NCBI GenBank assembly: GCA_032433595.1
Contig: JASWJB010000075.1
Span: 1-64,000, forward strand
Origin: Conoideocrella luteorostrata
Taxonomy: Eukaryota > Ascomycota > Sordariomycetes > Hypocreales > Clavicipitaceae
Reading direction: 5' to 3'
Length of the DNA stretch: 64,000 bases
This document shows, one piece after another, positions 1-11,927 of this stretch (within the stretch, counting starts at the first letter, position 1; every line of letters begins with the position of its first letter). The notes under the pieces are model-generated. The model ran no database searches. It saw only the letters and a program-made list of their open reading frames with translations, and was not told the DNA's origin. A program made the position numbers and the translations under genes.

Positions 1-1306
1 AAAAACCAGACACTAATGCAACGCAAGGGAGAGCGAGGCACAGAGAAATGTAAGCCGAGAATAAAGGCCCGTGTACATTAAAATCGAGCCGAGTCTGGTC
101 CTGCAAAGTGCAAGGTGCAGAATAGCGCGTCGCCAACAGTTCGACCCAGGGTGTTTACCCCTCACCAGGGGGTGACAAATTACGTGAGCCTTCACGGCTA
201 GCCCAACCACGCCGCAAAAGGTCACGCAATTTTGTTCCCCACACGGTCCCTCTGCGTCGTCTCTTTTATACATTAATTTTTAAGAAATTAAAGATATTTT
301 GCGTCACACTTTTGGACATAGATACTAATAAGTAGGACAAGATAGGAGTTTTGGGTAGTTAAGAGGCCTAAATAACACTTTAGGTTATTAGTATATTTAC
401 TATCGAGTGAAAGTGAGTTGAAATTGATACTTCCAACATATTTTTAGAGCTGCTATTCACTTTTTATGGGGAAATTAAGTAGTTAGGAAGGGTTGTCCAG
501 AGTTGGACATTCCAACTAGTTTATCCGAACGCATGAAATACTGTTACATGTTACTAGATTTCCAACATCGTTACATCCGATGCTTATGGCCCCGCCCTCG
601 TTATCTCCGCCTGTAATGTCGTATCAAGGCAACATGCCCAAGAGGAGCAACGAGATGTATTCAACGCTCGCTGACTGGAATTCGGCCCCGAATGGTGCAT
701 CTACGAGGCCCAGCTCACCATACCAACAACATCTTGTCGCCCGACTATTCAAGGGTAAGGATATGATTATATATGCCGTCCTTCCAGGTAACTTGTCCTT
801 GCAAGCTCTGTCCGTAGCATATTTATGGCCGTGCTATGCTAAACACCCGTAGCCCACCATGTGGAATGAGCTAGCCTATATATACACCTGCCCTTTGATA
901 CAGTATATATTTGTGGTACCTCAACGCCAAGTCTCATGTCTTGTCGGTCGAGGAATTCATCATAGTATCTTCAAACAGCCGTTGGACACAACGTGATATC
1001 GTTAATCGCGGTCTGTGCGGGCGGGGCTGGCTAGACCAGCGCTAAGATGAAGATTGCGCTGGAGTCTCATAGGCTCAACCCCCTGGCATTTGTGGACCCT
1101 TCCGCCTTAGGCCGCGGAAGGAGTTAGACACTAGCCATCTACTCCGCAGTCAGTCTGACCGTTCGTCGGCCCAGGCGCTATTCTGCACCCGCACTTCGCA
1201 GAACTAGACTCGCCCTTTATTCTCGGCTTAAATTTCTCTCTGCTTCGCTCTCCCTTGCGCTCGGTTAGTTTTCGGTTTTCTTTTTCTTTGTGACCGCCGC
1301 TGCAGC
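1..1306. other. Gene-poor upstream region
   Basis: No convincing gene is visible. The stretch at about 270-560 is AT-rich. Short ORFs (for example 580-852 on plus) have low complexity, no recognisable domain and no splice context. The last 150 bases before 1307 are pyrimidine-rich and probably form the promoter and 5' leader of the STAND gene that follows. Confidence 0.5.
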
Positions 1307-4300
1307 ATGAAAAGTTGGCTCAAGTCGCGCAGAAAGCCTACCAAACAGCGCGTCTTTGATCATGGTGCTGGACAAGACGCGGATGCTTCGAGCTCGGCTG
1401 CACACAGCGCTACGCTCAGATCCACAGATGGTCCCGGAGAGTTAGCAACGAGCCGCCTAGGGCTACAAACCGTGTACAGCCCTTCAGCGCGGCCGAGAGT
1501 AGATATCATTTTTGTTCATGGCCTAGGAGGTACGAGCCGCGGAACATGGACGCTGCACAAGGATCCCAGCCTTTTCTGGCCCGGGTCCTTCCTACCTTTC
1601 GACGTCTCCGAAGCCCGTATTCACACATTTGGTTATCGTGCAGATCTGTTCAAGTCGAATAAGTCATCTGTGCTAGACTTTGCTAAAGAGCTTCTTTTTG
1701 AGATGAAGTATTCCAAGGATCAGGAGGGGATGGATGTGGAAATTGGTGCCGTAAGTTGCTGCTGGGTGAAGACGCTTTGCGACCAATGTTTCTTACCCCA
1801 GTTCAGAGACCGCTTATGTTCGTTGCGCACTCCATGGGAGGGTTGACAGTAAAAGAAGTGTGTTGCCTTCTCAGATACCCGTTTCGACGTCTTTGTGTTA
1901 ACCGTGACATGAAGGCATATTTGCAAGGCCAGCATGATCCAGAATATTGCGACATCATCAGGGCCGTTAAAGTGATGGTCTTTATGGCGACACCCCATCG
2001 CGGCGCCGACTTGGCGGAAACGTTGAACCGAATCATTCAGGCGACATGCATTCACTCGCCGAAAGCCTACATATCCGATCTAGCCCGCAACTCGAATACC
2101 GTACAACGAATCAACGAATCATTTCGTCATTATGCTGTGCCCGGGCTCCAAATCATGTCTTTTTATGAGACAAAGGCCACGGCCATCGGTCAGGCAAAGA
2201 TGCAGGTGGTATGTCTACCCGTAATATCATTCTCTCCTGGCGACATATGTACTTAAAGTATGGGAAATAGACTGTTGTCAGTAAAGACTCAGCCGTTCTG
2301 GGTTATCCGGGTGAAACCTCAAGGGGTCTTGATGCCGATCACAATAGTATCTGTAAATATTCCAGCCCTCAAGACCCCAACTACATCGCGGTGCGTAACT
2401 ATTTACAGTCCGCTATCGCAAAAATGCTTGCGATGCACACTGAAGACAACAACTCTTCCAATACTGCGCGTGCTGATGCTGGGTCCCGAGAACTCGAGGC
2501 CTTATTCCGCATCACCGAGTCTCCAGACAACGATTTTATCTTCTTCAGGGACAGGTGGACCTCCAAAACCAGCGACTGGATCTTCCGCCACAGAACTTTC
2601 CAAGACTGGTCAAATAGCACGGGCCCAGAAGTGCATCCCAAGCTCCTATGGGTCCAAGGTCTTCCGGGCAGCGGCAAATCAGTCCTTGCCTCGTTCATCA
2701 TCAACCACCTGGTAGAGACGGGACAGTCTTGTCAATATTTTTTCGTAAGATGCGCAAATCAATCCAAGCGCTCCTTGCGGACAATATTGAATCATCTGGC
2801 CTACCAAATAGCATTGGCGAATCCTCAAGTGAGCCGAGCGCTGGGTCCGTTACTTCACAACCTTCAATCCCGACTTACAGACTCTCGGTATATTTGGCAG
2901 CACGTTTACAAGAACGTCATATTGAAACAGTATTTTTCGAGCCGAATGTACTGGATTATTGATGGCTTAGAGGAGTGCGATGATCCTCGTGGCGCTGCAA
3001 GGATACTGTCAGAGATGTTGGGCCTGGATCTGCCAATCCCGATACGAATCTTGATCACGAGTCGACCCACCGTACTTGTTGAAAGCGAGCTCGGCAAGAT
3101 CGAAGACCAAGGGAAAGTTCACATCATCTCGCTGGAGAACCAGAACCAGATCGCCGACTTTCGTATGTACATACGAAACGAACTTCTGTGGGATGACGTA
3201 CCCGAATTCCATCGGCGGATAGCCGAGAGGCTCCTGACCATGGCAGGCAATAGCTTCCTTTGGCTCAGCCTCACCGTTGAGCGAATCAATGGTTGCCATA
3301 CCGAGGAATCCGTTGAACACGTGCTCAACGAACTCCCCCCCGATATGGAGGAGCTATACGCTCGCATGGCCATTGCGATAACACAGCACAACCTTGCCGA
3401 TCGAGAATTGGCTGTGGCCCTACTGGTTTGGATTGCGTGCGCCAGGCGGAATTTGACCATCATTGAGCTTGAAGATGCCATGTCTTTTAAGAAAGGCCAT
3501 GCCCATAATCTTCAACGATCATTGGGCACATTGTGTGGAGGATTTGCTGTCACCGGAGGTGACGGAATGGTATCGTTGGTCCACCAGACAGCAGGCGATT
3601 TCCTGTTGTCGGACCTCGGTGCAGACTCAGTCGTCAACATTTCACCTATATTGGCACATCAGAAAATTCTCCTCCGTTGCCTACAGTGTCTGACTACACC
3701 TGGTCTGCGCACAAAGGTGACTCGTAATCAACAGCCGCCTCTGTTTCCATATGCTATTACATTCTGGGCGAATCATCTAGCATACTGTGACCCTTCTTCT
3801 GACGAGGTTCTGTCAATGGTGGGGAAATTTCTCGGTGGCCCTGCCATCCTTGTCTGGATTCAGGAGCTCGCCAAGGGAAAGTCTCTTGAGGTCCTGCTGC
3901 AAGCTTCTGTTCACCTATCCGTATTTTGTCGCAAGCGCCGGACGATGGAAGCATGTAGGGTGCCAGACGAGCGCACTCCTGATGTTTTGGAGTTGTTGGA
4001 AACCTGGTCAACGGAACTGGGTCGGATCGTCGGAAAATTTGGGACTCGATTGACTCATCTGCCCGAAAGCATCTTTGGGGCGATTGCTCCATTCTGCCCA
4101 AAAAATTCCATATTTCGAAAGCAATTCTTAGATCCTGATACACAGTCCATCAGTGTCTCTACGACATCTACTTCAGATAAGTGGGGAGACGGGGTCGGAA
4201 TGCTCCCCCTGGGCGTTGACGACGAGGCAACTGCCTTGATCGCGGAGGGGCCGTGGCTGGCAGTGCTATACCACCATGGTGACAATAACAACAGTAGCGT

Positions 4301-6284
4301 CGCTTTGTATCACTCATCAACCCACGAGAAACATCTGCAACTGGAACATGGAGGAAGAGTGCGTCGGATACAGATGAATGCTCTGGGCACATTGCTGGTA
4401 ACATGCGGGCTGGTGGATACGAAAATTTGGGATACTTCCTCTGGCATTTGTGTCCGGGCGACACAGAACCCCCCGGGGAGGCCCCGCCCGCAGACCATAG
4501 TATTCTCTGAAGACGATGAATGCATCACAATCGGAACAGATGATAAGCGTTGCTGGTCAATTGACTTGCGTGAAGACGCAAAGGAAGAATGGCAGGAAAT
4601 TTCCCAAATCCTTGAGACTCGGGGACAAGGAGGACCAGTCAACTCACCAACCTGCATGAAAATAAGCCCCGATGGCTGTCGCGTCGCAATGGGTTATCGT
4701 TTGAGAGCACTGAGTGTCTGGGATGTCGACTCGTCGGAATTGGTGGCCGCCAGTCACGAGCTGATGCGCGCCACCCATATCGTTTGGCACCCGGACCCGT
4801 CAATATTGGAGATTTTCGGCATTATGCTCCATCTCGGTGGAAGAGTCTTCAAATGGCAGTTGGAAGATGTCAAGCCCACAACGCTGGACGTCGAAGCCTC
4901 CAGCATCGCCATAAATCATGACGGTTCGCTCCTTGCGCTTGGTGACCAACATGGTCATGTGAAGCTTCTCAATACGGCCGATTTGGGTTTCGTTTACTAC
5001 ATGGCCGCACAAGACGCCGTGATAAGTGTTGCATTCAGCATGGATAGTAGATATCTCTATGACCTGCGATATTCACACTCAAACATCTGGCAACCCAACG
5101 TGCTCCTCAAGATAGCAGAAACCACATCTCAGCCGAGTGATGGTGGTATCGATGTTGAGCGGGCTCTCATCGAACCGATGTGGGACTCCTCTGAAGTCCC
5201 TGAATACTCCAAAATAGATCCCATCACGGCTCTCAGCGCACAGCATGGCAGTAATTTATTCGCATTTGGCACAAGAGAAGGAACCGTCCAACTTTTCCAG
5301 AAGTCTGGCCATAAACTGCAATGTCTCCATCAATCTCCGAATTATTTCGGCATACAGGAGATTGCCTGGTCTGATGATGGTGCAACGCTCTGTTTTGCTG
5401 ATGTTAGTCGGAATGTACATGTCCAAGTAATTGACAAGAAAACCCGCAAAGCGTCCACCTTGTTCGAATGCCGCCCTTCCATGTTGGAAGATAACATCGA
5501 ACAGCTGTTATTCAACGCGGCCGGTGATAAGCTACTCGTTGCTAGTCAATCCACTGCGGCGATCCTTTGCATGTCCGAAAAAAAGATCGTATCTATGTCC
5601 CAAAACGACATCAGAGGCGGTCGATTTATGCGCCATTTCCACCATGATGAACTTATCGCACACATTACTCCGTGGGGTGTCACAACCATCCAATGGACTG
5701 ACCTATCAGGATGCTCAGTATATGGGTTCGGAGAAGGAGACGTTGGGTTCCTTCCATACGGAGACTGCGCTGATGCGAAAGCCGCAGAGTTCATTCCTCC
5801 CCAGATGCGCAGAGGCGCGGACCTCAAAGTCACAGACGTACTGGTGGCGCAGAACAATTCATCTTCTTACCTGATTATCTGCGTTAGATCGTCCGAAAAC
5901 AAAACTTTCCTCAGATTGGTTCGTTTCCTGCAAGACGCACCAGACCACCAATACACGGTAATAGCTCTGCCCGTTGAATTAGGCCACCGAATGCGCTGTC
6001 CACTCATGTTGGAAGATACTAGTTCATTGTCGGAGACTCTCGTGTTTTTAGATGTGTTTGGCTGGGTCAGCACCTGGCCACTGGGCGAATATGGTGCAAC
6101 GATACAGAGACCTGGGGAGCAGCAGCGGCCAGCTACAATTCGATTTGATTCATGCTATTGTCTGCCAGATGATTGGACTGGCCCTGGGTCCTACGGGTTA
6201 CTGAAAATGGTGGACAGAAATATCCTTCTCTGCCCTAAAGACGGCGAGGTAGCTATTGTTGAAGATTCAAGCCTTGAGACGTAG
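1307..6284 (+). CDS. STAND/NLR-like protein: alpha/beta hydrolase - NACHT - beta-propeller
   Basis: Putative intracellular signal-transducing ATPase of the fungal NLR class, about 1619 aa. Three exons fit: 1307-1750, 1807-2208 and 2271-6284; introns have GTAAGT and GTATGT donors and all phases agree. Residues 1-320 form an alpha/beta hydrolase of the SERAC1/lipase-like type, with an oxyanion HGLGG near 71-75 and a nucleophile HSMGG with Ser near 157. The hydrolase ends with the conserved VVSKDSAVLGYPGE stretch just after intron 2, which fixes that splice. A NACHT NTPase follows: Walker A GLPGSGKS near 411-418 and Walker B DGLEECDD near 513. The C-terminal about 900 residues contain degenerate WD40-like blades. 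In such proteins the propeller is thought to sense, NACHT to oligomerise and the hydrolase to be the effector. The last exon is fully open, so the gene looks intact. No partner is obvious next to it. Confidence 0.88.
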
Positions 6285-6417
6285 AGAGTGGAAACAAGAA
6301 CATAAAGGCTGTGCGTGTGTATATTTTGTCTAATGGAATAAGAAGCTAGTCAATGCATTATAGATATCGCAATGAGCGGGTGATGCCGCAAATTGGTCCG
6401 GTGAGAGACCACTGTCA

Positions 6418-8604
6418 TTATTCTAGGAAAAAGTCCTGAATGGCGTTCCTGACGCGTGTCTGAGATTCCTCGTTGAGATACGCATGCATTGGTAGACTGA
6501 GTACTCTTTCCGCAGCTCTTTCCGCATTAGGACATCTGTCGCCAACGACCGGAAACTCTCGATACGCTGGCTGCATGTGCAGAGGATGTGGGTACAAAAT
6601 GGAGGATGATATCTTGCGCCTGTCGAGATGCGATCGTAGACCCTTCGGATTGCTCGTTTGTATTGTGAACGACGCCCAGGCGGACACGACACCCGGACGG
6701 GTCTCAGGGAGGTCAACCAAACCTCGGAGAAGATGCCGATAAAATCTCGCCACCTCTTGTCTCGCTGTGATCTCTTTTTCGAACATGTCCATTTTCGCGA
6801 GCAAGATGGCCGCTTGCATTGTGTCAAGTCGGCTATTAAGGCCCGTTCGCACGCTCTCAAATTTGTCATGGCCCCGACCATGGGCTCTCAGAGATGTCAA
6901 TACCCCTGCTAAAGTTTCGTCATGAGTAAAAATTGCTCCCCCATCACCATAGCATCCCAGTGGCTTTGATGGGAAAAAACTCGTGGTTGTAATAGTCGCA
7001 AGTGTACCGACTCGCTGATCACCTATTGTAGCCCCAAAGCTCTGGGCGGAATCGGCGATTATCCAAAGGTCATGTCTTGAGGCAACGTTAGTCATTGATG
7101 GATAATCAGCTGGGTGGCCAAATATGTCAACTGCGATGATTCCTCTGGGGGTGCAGCCGACTGCCTTGGCGAGTCGCACACCGTCTTCAACCAACTCAGG
7201 ATCTAGTGTAAGATGATGTGGCTCAACGTCGACGATTATCGGTGTCGCGCCGAGAAGAACTATGGGTTCTATAGTGGCCACGAATGTGAACGCAGGCACC
7301 AAGATTGCGTCACCTGTCTGAACACCAAGGGCCATGAGTGAGAGGGTTATAGCATCCGTGCCATTAGCACATGTCACAACATGAGGACTGCGGGTGAATC
7401 TTTCGAGCTTTTCCTCCAGCAATCGGACTTGAGAACCCATGATGAAATCGTGCTTCATAATCACATCGTTGAGATTCTTGATGATGTTGGGCATAATGTG
7501 CTTCCGCTGTGCCTCGAGGTCGATGAGCGGGAGGGGTGTATCTGAGGACTCGTCGTCCTTGGTTTCTGAATCGACTTTGGAGTATGACGACAGTACTTGT
7601 TCGACGTCTGTCCGAAGGACATTACTGGTTCTGTCTTGCATTGCCTCCAAGACCTTCACGACAGCGATACTTTCGTGAACATCGGTTTCAGGTTGTTTGC
7701 CTTCAGAGATGCACTTCAAAAAATGAGACATCTCCTCATACAGGGGCTCAGCAGGATTCAACGGGACGGCAATCCCTGCTGATTCTGTAGCAATGGGTTG
7801 GCCCTGAATCCAACGAATACCGCATTTGAAGAATACAAGTTTCTCGTCCCACGACTTGCAGTCATCAAAAACAGCCATTCCATTGTCGCCCACGATAACT
7901 AGTTTCCTCTCCTTGACTGGGTACAGCCAACTGACACGGACTTCTGCACACAAACCTGATTCAAAGGTGAGTCGCGCTGATGCGAAATCTGCCACGCACC
8001 GTTGCAGGTGATTCGAGCAGTCGGATTGTATGCCGAGGGGATATTCCCCAGCTAAATCCAGAATCATGGATACGTCGTGTGGTGCAAGATGCCAGAATAT
8101 ATGGCCTGTTTGCCTAATTCGGCCCATATTGAATCTCGTCGAGACAATATGCTTGAGCTTACCCAGTTTGCCGCTTCGAATAAGAGATCTGAGTCGCAGG
8201 TAACCCGGATGATAACGAAAGACGTGTCCAACCATGGCTAACTTTTTTGAGCTTTCAACTGCCGAGGCAATTGATCGGGCACCCTGTTCACTCAGTGCAA
8301 GTGGTTTCTCTACAAAGACATGCTTCCGTGCCTCCAGCACCTCCCTGGCCAGCGTTTCGTGGTGCTCAGGCGGCGTCGCGATAACGACAGCAGTAATTTC
8401 GGGGTCGACAAGTACATCATGCCAGTTTTGGAATCGAGTATTGTATGATTCGATAATACCGGTCGCGTTTTCTTCATTTATGTCACTGACACAGTGCAAC
8501 ACACGCAACGCCGACAATGTGCGAGCGATTTTCGTTCCCCATTGACCACACCCAACCAGGGCTAATTTGTGGCTAGTGTCAACGAAACCAGATGTATCCC
8601 CCAT
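6418..8604 (-). CDS. Fused Gfo/Idh/MocA dehydrogenase - DegT-type sugar aminotransferase
   Basis: Single-exon gene, 728 aa, predicted to oxidise and then transaminate a nucleotide sugar. Residues 10-350 are a Gfo/Idh/MocA oxidoreductase: NAD-binding GCGQWG near 18-23, catalytic EKP at about 99-101, and HLAPHD near 172. Residues 358-728 are a DegT/DnrJ/EryC1/StrS (fold type I PLP) aminotransferase: FIMG start, CANGTDA, IIADSAQSFGA with the cofactor Asp near 518, and SFFPSKPLGCYGDGGA with the PLP Lys near 547. In bacteria these are separate enzymes, such as the WbpB/WbpE pair of the UDP-ManNAc(3NAc)A pathway; both motif sets resemble that pair. I chose the inner ATG at 8604, with a Kozak-like context, because the upstream extension to 8823 is Cys/Pro-rich and not family-like. 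No intron and a bacterial-type architecture suggest horizontal acquisition. Exact substrate is unknown. Confidence 0.9.
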   Translation of the reverse strand: MGDTSGFVDTSHKLALVGCGQWGTKIARTLSALRVLHCVSDINEENATGIIESYNTRFQNWHDVLVDPEITAVVIATPPEHHETLAREVLEARKHVFVEKPLALSEQGARSIASAVESSKKLAMVGHVFRYHPGYLRLRSLIRSGKLGKLKHIVSTRFNMGRIRQTGHIFWHLAPHDVSMILDLAGEYPLGIQSDCSNHLQRCVADFASARLTFESGLCAEVRVSWLYPVKERKLVIVGDNGMAVFDDCKSWDEKLVFFKCGIRWIQGQPIATESAGIAVPLNPAEPLYEEMSHFLKCISEGKQPETDVHESIAVVKVLEAMQDRTSNVLRTDVEQVLSSYSKVDSETKDDESSDTPLPLIDLEAQRKHIMPNIIKNLNDVIMKHDFIMGSQVRLLEEKLERFTRSPHVVTCANGTDAITLSLMALGVQTGDAILVPAFTFVATIEPIVLLGATPIIVDVEPHHLTLDPELVEDGVRLAKAVGCTPRGIIAVDIFGHPADYPSMTNVASRHDLWIIADSAQSFGATIGDQRVGTLATITTTSFFPSKPLGCYGDGGAIFTHDETLAGVLTSLRAHGRGHDKFESVRTGLNSRLDTMQAAILLAKMDMFEKEITARQEVARFYRHLLRGLVDLPETRPGVVSAWASFTIQTSNPKGLRSHLDRRKISSSILYPHPLHMQPAYREFPVVGDRCPNAERAAERVLSLPMHAYLNEESQTRVRNAIQDFFLE

Positions 8605-9063
8605 GGCTTGGCAACAGAGACAATGAGATGACTTTCTTAGCTGGAACGACTCTTCTACGCAGAGACGGTCTGGACAACCCCCGGGCTGCGGCGAAGAGGA
8701 CCTTCGTGGGTGGTGGTGACAAGGCCGAGCGGGGAAGTGGCAACAACTCAGAATAATGAAAGCCTCAAGCGTCAGAGCATACATGCCGGGATAATTTCGT
8801 TGCCTCTGCATATGCATGCCCATGGCAATCTATGGGTAACCCACCTCAACACGACAACCGAGGCAGGCGGCTGATGACATCATGCAGGAAGAAGCGGGGT
8901 AGGAATATTTGAAGCCTGGTAAAGTTGTTATCTCACTGACAACCAACTCAGTGGTAAACATCAGCCAGCGCTCGACATAAGCTGAACTAAATCATGGATT
9001 CGGTGAGAAGCCTCTTTCGGAACAGCTGACCAGACATGACCGCTCACCACAGCCTTGTGCACC
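8605..9063. other. Intergenic region upstream of the fusion gene
   Basis: Contains the open but unlikely N-terminal extension of the fusion gene (to 8823) and otherwise no gene. It is the shared upstream region of the minus-strand fusion gene and the plus-strand 2EXR remnant. Confidence 0.5.
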
Positions 9064-9890
9064 ATGCACGGGGGCCAGAAGCAGGCCACAGTGTCCGCTC
9101 ATGACTTCGATTTGTTCGGCAAACTCTCCAGAGAAATCCGCTTGGAAATATGGCGCGCCCCTGCCTCCCACACCGCGTGCTCGAGGTCAATTGTACGGAC
9201 GAGGACCTCGACTTCGAAACTCCAGGAACAGCTCACGTCTGTGTCAGCAGACGAACAGCCCAGGAGCAGAATTACCTCCCGCCGCTCCTCCTCAGAGTAT
9301 GCCACGAATCAAGACAAATCACCCTAGAAAATGGCCGCGTCCACTATTTTTTTAGCGACTGAGCCAATCTAGTGGCAGCCTCGCCACAACAGCATCTTGT
9401 TTCTGCACATGGACCTGCCCCGATTCCACTCGGTCGAGGGTGACGCTGGATTTGGCATTTTGCAAGAAAAGGAAGCTTATTACGCTTTTTTGATCAAGTC
9501 CAGCGCTAACATGACACCTTGTCTCTACGCTGCCCTCCTGGCTGGAAGTCCCCGGACTGGGACGGCGTCAACTATCAGTACAGAGGAAGTCCCCATACGA
9601 CCAATCTGGGCCTGATAAGAAAATGGACGGACACAAGAGGGATTCCAGTGTCTCTGATGACCATCATCTTCCATGTGACGAAGGAGGACGACCTCAGGCC
9701 TGAATTATTCGGAATCCTCGGCGAGGAGCCCATTCATTCACCTGGTTAGTGTCTACAACCATCAGATCCTAAGCGCATATTACGATCCCTGGTCTAAATG
9801 CTCCCTGGACAGGTCAGCCCACACATCACACAAAGAATTCGAACTCATACTGCAGCAAGCGAAATTTCGAGCCACGGTGGCTGGCTGAAT
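9064..9890 (+). pseudogene. Decayed 2EXR-domain gene
   Basis: The start of a fungal 2EXR protein is visible: FDLFGKLSREIRLEIW at about 9108-9155. The reading then jumps one frame at the CCCC run near 9157, continuing as CLPHRVLEV and, at about 9270-9310, PPLLLRVCHESR, which is also typical of 2EXR proteins. A stop follows near 9360. Later pieces (9380-9600 and 9560-9750) lie in other frames. At least two frame breaks make this a pseudogene, although a one-base assembly error in the C run cannot be excluded. Function of 2EXR proteins is not established. Confidence 0.55.
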
Positions 9891-11211
9891 GGTTGGACCC
9901 AGCCTATCACACCCTCATCAGAGGCATTGGGTCATCCCCCTCGCACAAGGATCCATCGACCGAGACTCTGAGCCAGCAGGCAATATCTTGTCAGCCCCCA
10001 GTTGAGCCAGACCGGTTCCCAAAAATGGACAAGAACACACTGAATGAAAGCCACCATTGGGTGCGACAAGCGCCCGCCCCAAACTACCCACTTTAATCCT
10101 CATGATCAACTTCCGATGTTGCTCTGACCGGCCCATGTGTCTCTTTTGCATCGGATCTAGAATAGGAGAGGAGTCATATGATCCTGATCAGACGATACAA
10201 GATCCGCCGTACAATCGATATCGGCCTGGGAGCTGGAAGTATCGGTGTTTGAACTCGGATATCAAGCGACGTGAGTGGCGCAAGAAACGTGGAGTGTGAC
10301 ATCTGGGAGTCTTGTCTTTCTGAGACATACGAATGGGGTCATAAGTGTTTAATTTGGTTGTGGTCGAACGTCTATTCAGGCGGCTCGTCTTTCCGTGCCC
10401 CGGAATGACCTGTTGTGGCTCTGAAAGACGCTGCGCATGTGTTCATCGCGTCCTGTTCTTTGTCGTGGCGCGCTCACGACTTGCCGTGCACTGGTCTTGT
10501 TCATTCTGGCCTGAACATTGCCTTCACGGCCGGTCAACCTGCTTGTATGATTGACCATACAGTATGGAACTACGCATCTAACCTACTATCGAGAGTTGCC
10601 CTTGCATGTGCTGCAACCAGCCACAAGGGGAACTCTCACTTGGTGTTGGTTGGTCTTTTGTTTCCATATTAAACCTGGAGTTTAACTCTACCCATCAGCA
10701 TGGCTCCGGTTCGATGGGCAACTAAGAGTGCGGCCAAGATGGACGCAAACGGCTACTAAGCGGGTGCCAAGACTCGAAAACAAACACGCTCAGCCCCAGC
10801 TGCAAATATGAGTAATGGGGACCTCGTCGTCGAGGAAGAAGAGGTCAAGGCCGACAAAAAGCAGTCGCCGTGTCTGCCCGTTGACCGAGAGCAAGAGGTC
10901 CACGAAGCGAAGCCAGACCACCCCATGCCCTTCCCCTTAGATTTGGATTTGCATTACGTATGCAAGGTCCCAGGCACGCTGAAGCTGAGGCATGCCGTGG
11001 CCGCCAAGCTGGTCGAACTCGCCCCGAGGAGAAGTTGCACGCCCTAAAAGTCCTGAGCCTTGTCTTGCAGGATGCTTGCCATCTTACTCTGTCTGATCGG
11101 GAAGGGCTTCGAAGTTCGCTGGATCGCAACCGCGATATCATCTAGGAGTGACGTTCTATGTAGCTCTCGGCAAACGAGTACAGCGCCTTTGCGTACGGCG
11201 TGGTTGAGCAC
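9891..11211. other. Open region without a recognised gene
   Basis: Only short ORFs of 60-85 codons, none with a domain, signal peptide or splice signal I trust. A 79-codon plus ORF at 10808-11047 is acidic/basic and charged but has no further support. Confidence 0.4.
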
Positions 11212-11216
11212 GCAAG

Positions 11217-11426
11217 TGAGGGTTGCGTAGGGTCTTTTGCAAATATCGATACCAAGCGGTCAAAATGCAATGCAATATGTTCAATAATTTGTGTCTGTCT
11301 AAGAAGAGGAAACAAGTCAGGGAGAAAGCCTTGATATCGTTGTATAAATACTATGGCCGCAAGGTGACCACGTGACCTGCTCCGAGCTTCCTATTGTGCT
11401 TAAATCGTGATCCTGCGATGCAGATT
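11217..11426 (-). repeat. Solo LTR, family A, degenerate
   Basis: Read on the minus strand it matches the LTR at 18102-18314 along its length: CACAATAGGAAG, GGTCACGTGGTCACCTT, a TATTTATAC TATA box, TTGTTTCCTCTTCTTAGA, GGTATCGATA and a terminal GCAACCC. The sequence GCAAG lies directly on both sides (11212-11216 and 11427-11431), fitting a 5-bp target-site duplication. The left terminus has diverged from TGTTGG, so that boundary is approximate. Confidence 0.65.
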
Positions 11427-11673
11427 GCAAGGTGCGTAGATGCTTCATCGACAAGAACGGCAAATGCATATTCGCGACAAAAAAACGTCCCATAATCGTG
11501 TATGAATGTAAAGGGCTCAAAAGCTGCCTCGTTGTCTATTCTTGCGACTGTAGATTGCGGCTACATAGTACAAGCTATGCAATTGGCTACGTATATATAA
11601 TCCGGCAGCTTAAGCTTTCCACCACATAAAATAAAAAAGAGAAATAGGAAATAAAAATAGAAGCTAGATATAT

Positions 11674-11927
11674 TTAACCAAGCTGGGCGGTATAGTCGTG
11701 AACTTCGTCACCATCGTTACCTTTGATGGTGCGGACGGTGATGAAGTCGCTGCCACGTGCGGCTGTTTCATCTCCATCTTGTTTAATGAACTACATCCAC
11801 GGCTGATTTGGACACTTTTTGTTTAGTGCTGGAGAGAAATATTTAGACTAGTGTAGTGACATTATAGTAGGCTCAACTTACAGCCTCCTTCAATGTTTGC
11901 GGAGGTTTTGGCAGCGGTGACAGGCAT
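11674..11927 (-). CDS. Very small two-exon protein, family unknown
   Basis: On the minus strand an ATG at 11927 opens MPVTAAKTSANIEGG, followed by a GTAAGT donor at 11881. Downstream, the frame ending at TAA (11674-11676) reads TAARGSDFITVRTIKG, then a short Asp-rich tail and YTAQLG. With exon 2 from 11777 (acceptor CAAG) the protein is 49 aa and in frame. A more usual-looking acceptor (GTAG, exon from 11790) is out of phase, so the splice is uncertain or damaged. The two coding pieces have balanced codons and no internal stop. I do not recognise a named family and propose no function. Confidence 0.5.

Noticed and set aside
580..852. 90-codon plus ORF as a gene
   Set aside because: No domain, no splice context and low-complexity residues; treated as chance.
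8605..8823. N-terminal extension of the fusion protein
   Set aside because: In frame but Cys/Pro/His-rich, without family similarity; the ATG at 8604 has a better context just before the NAD-binding motif.
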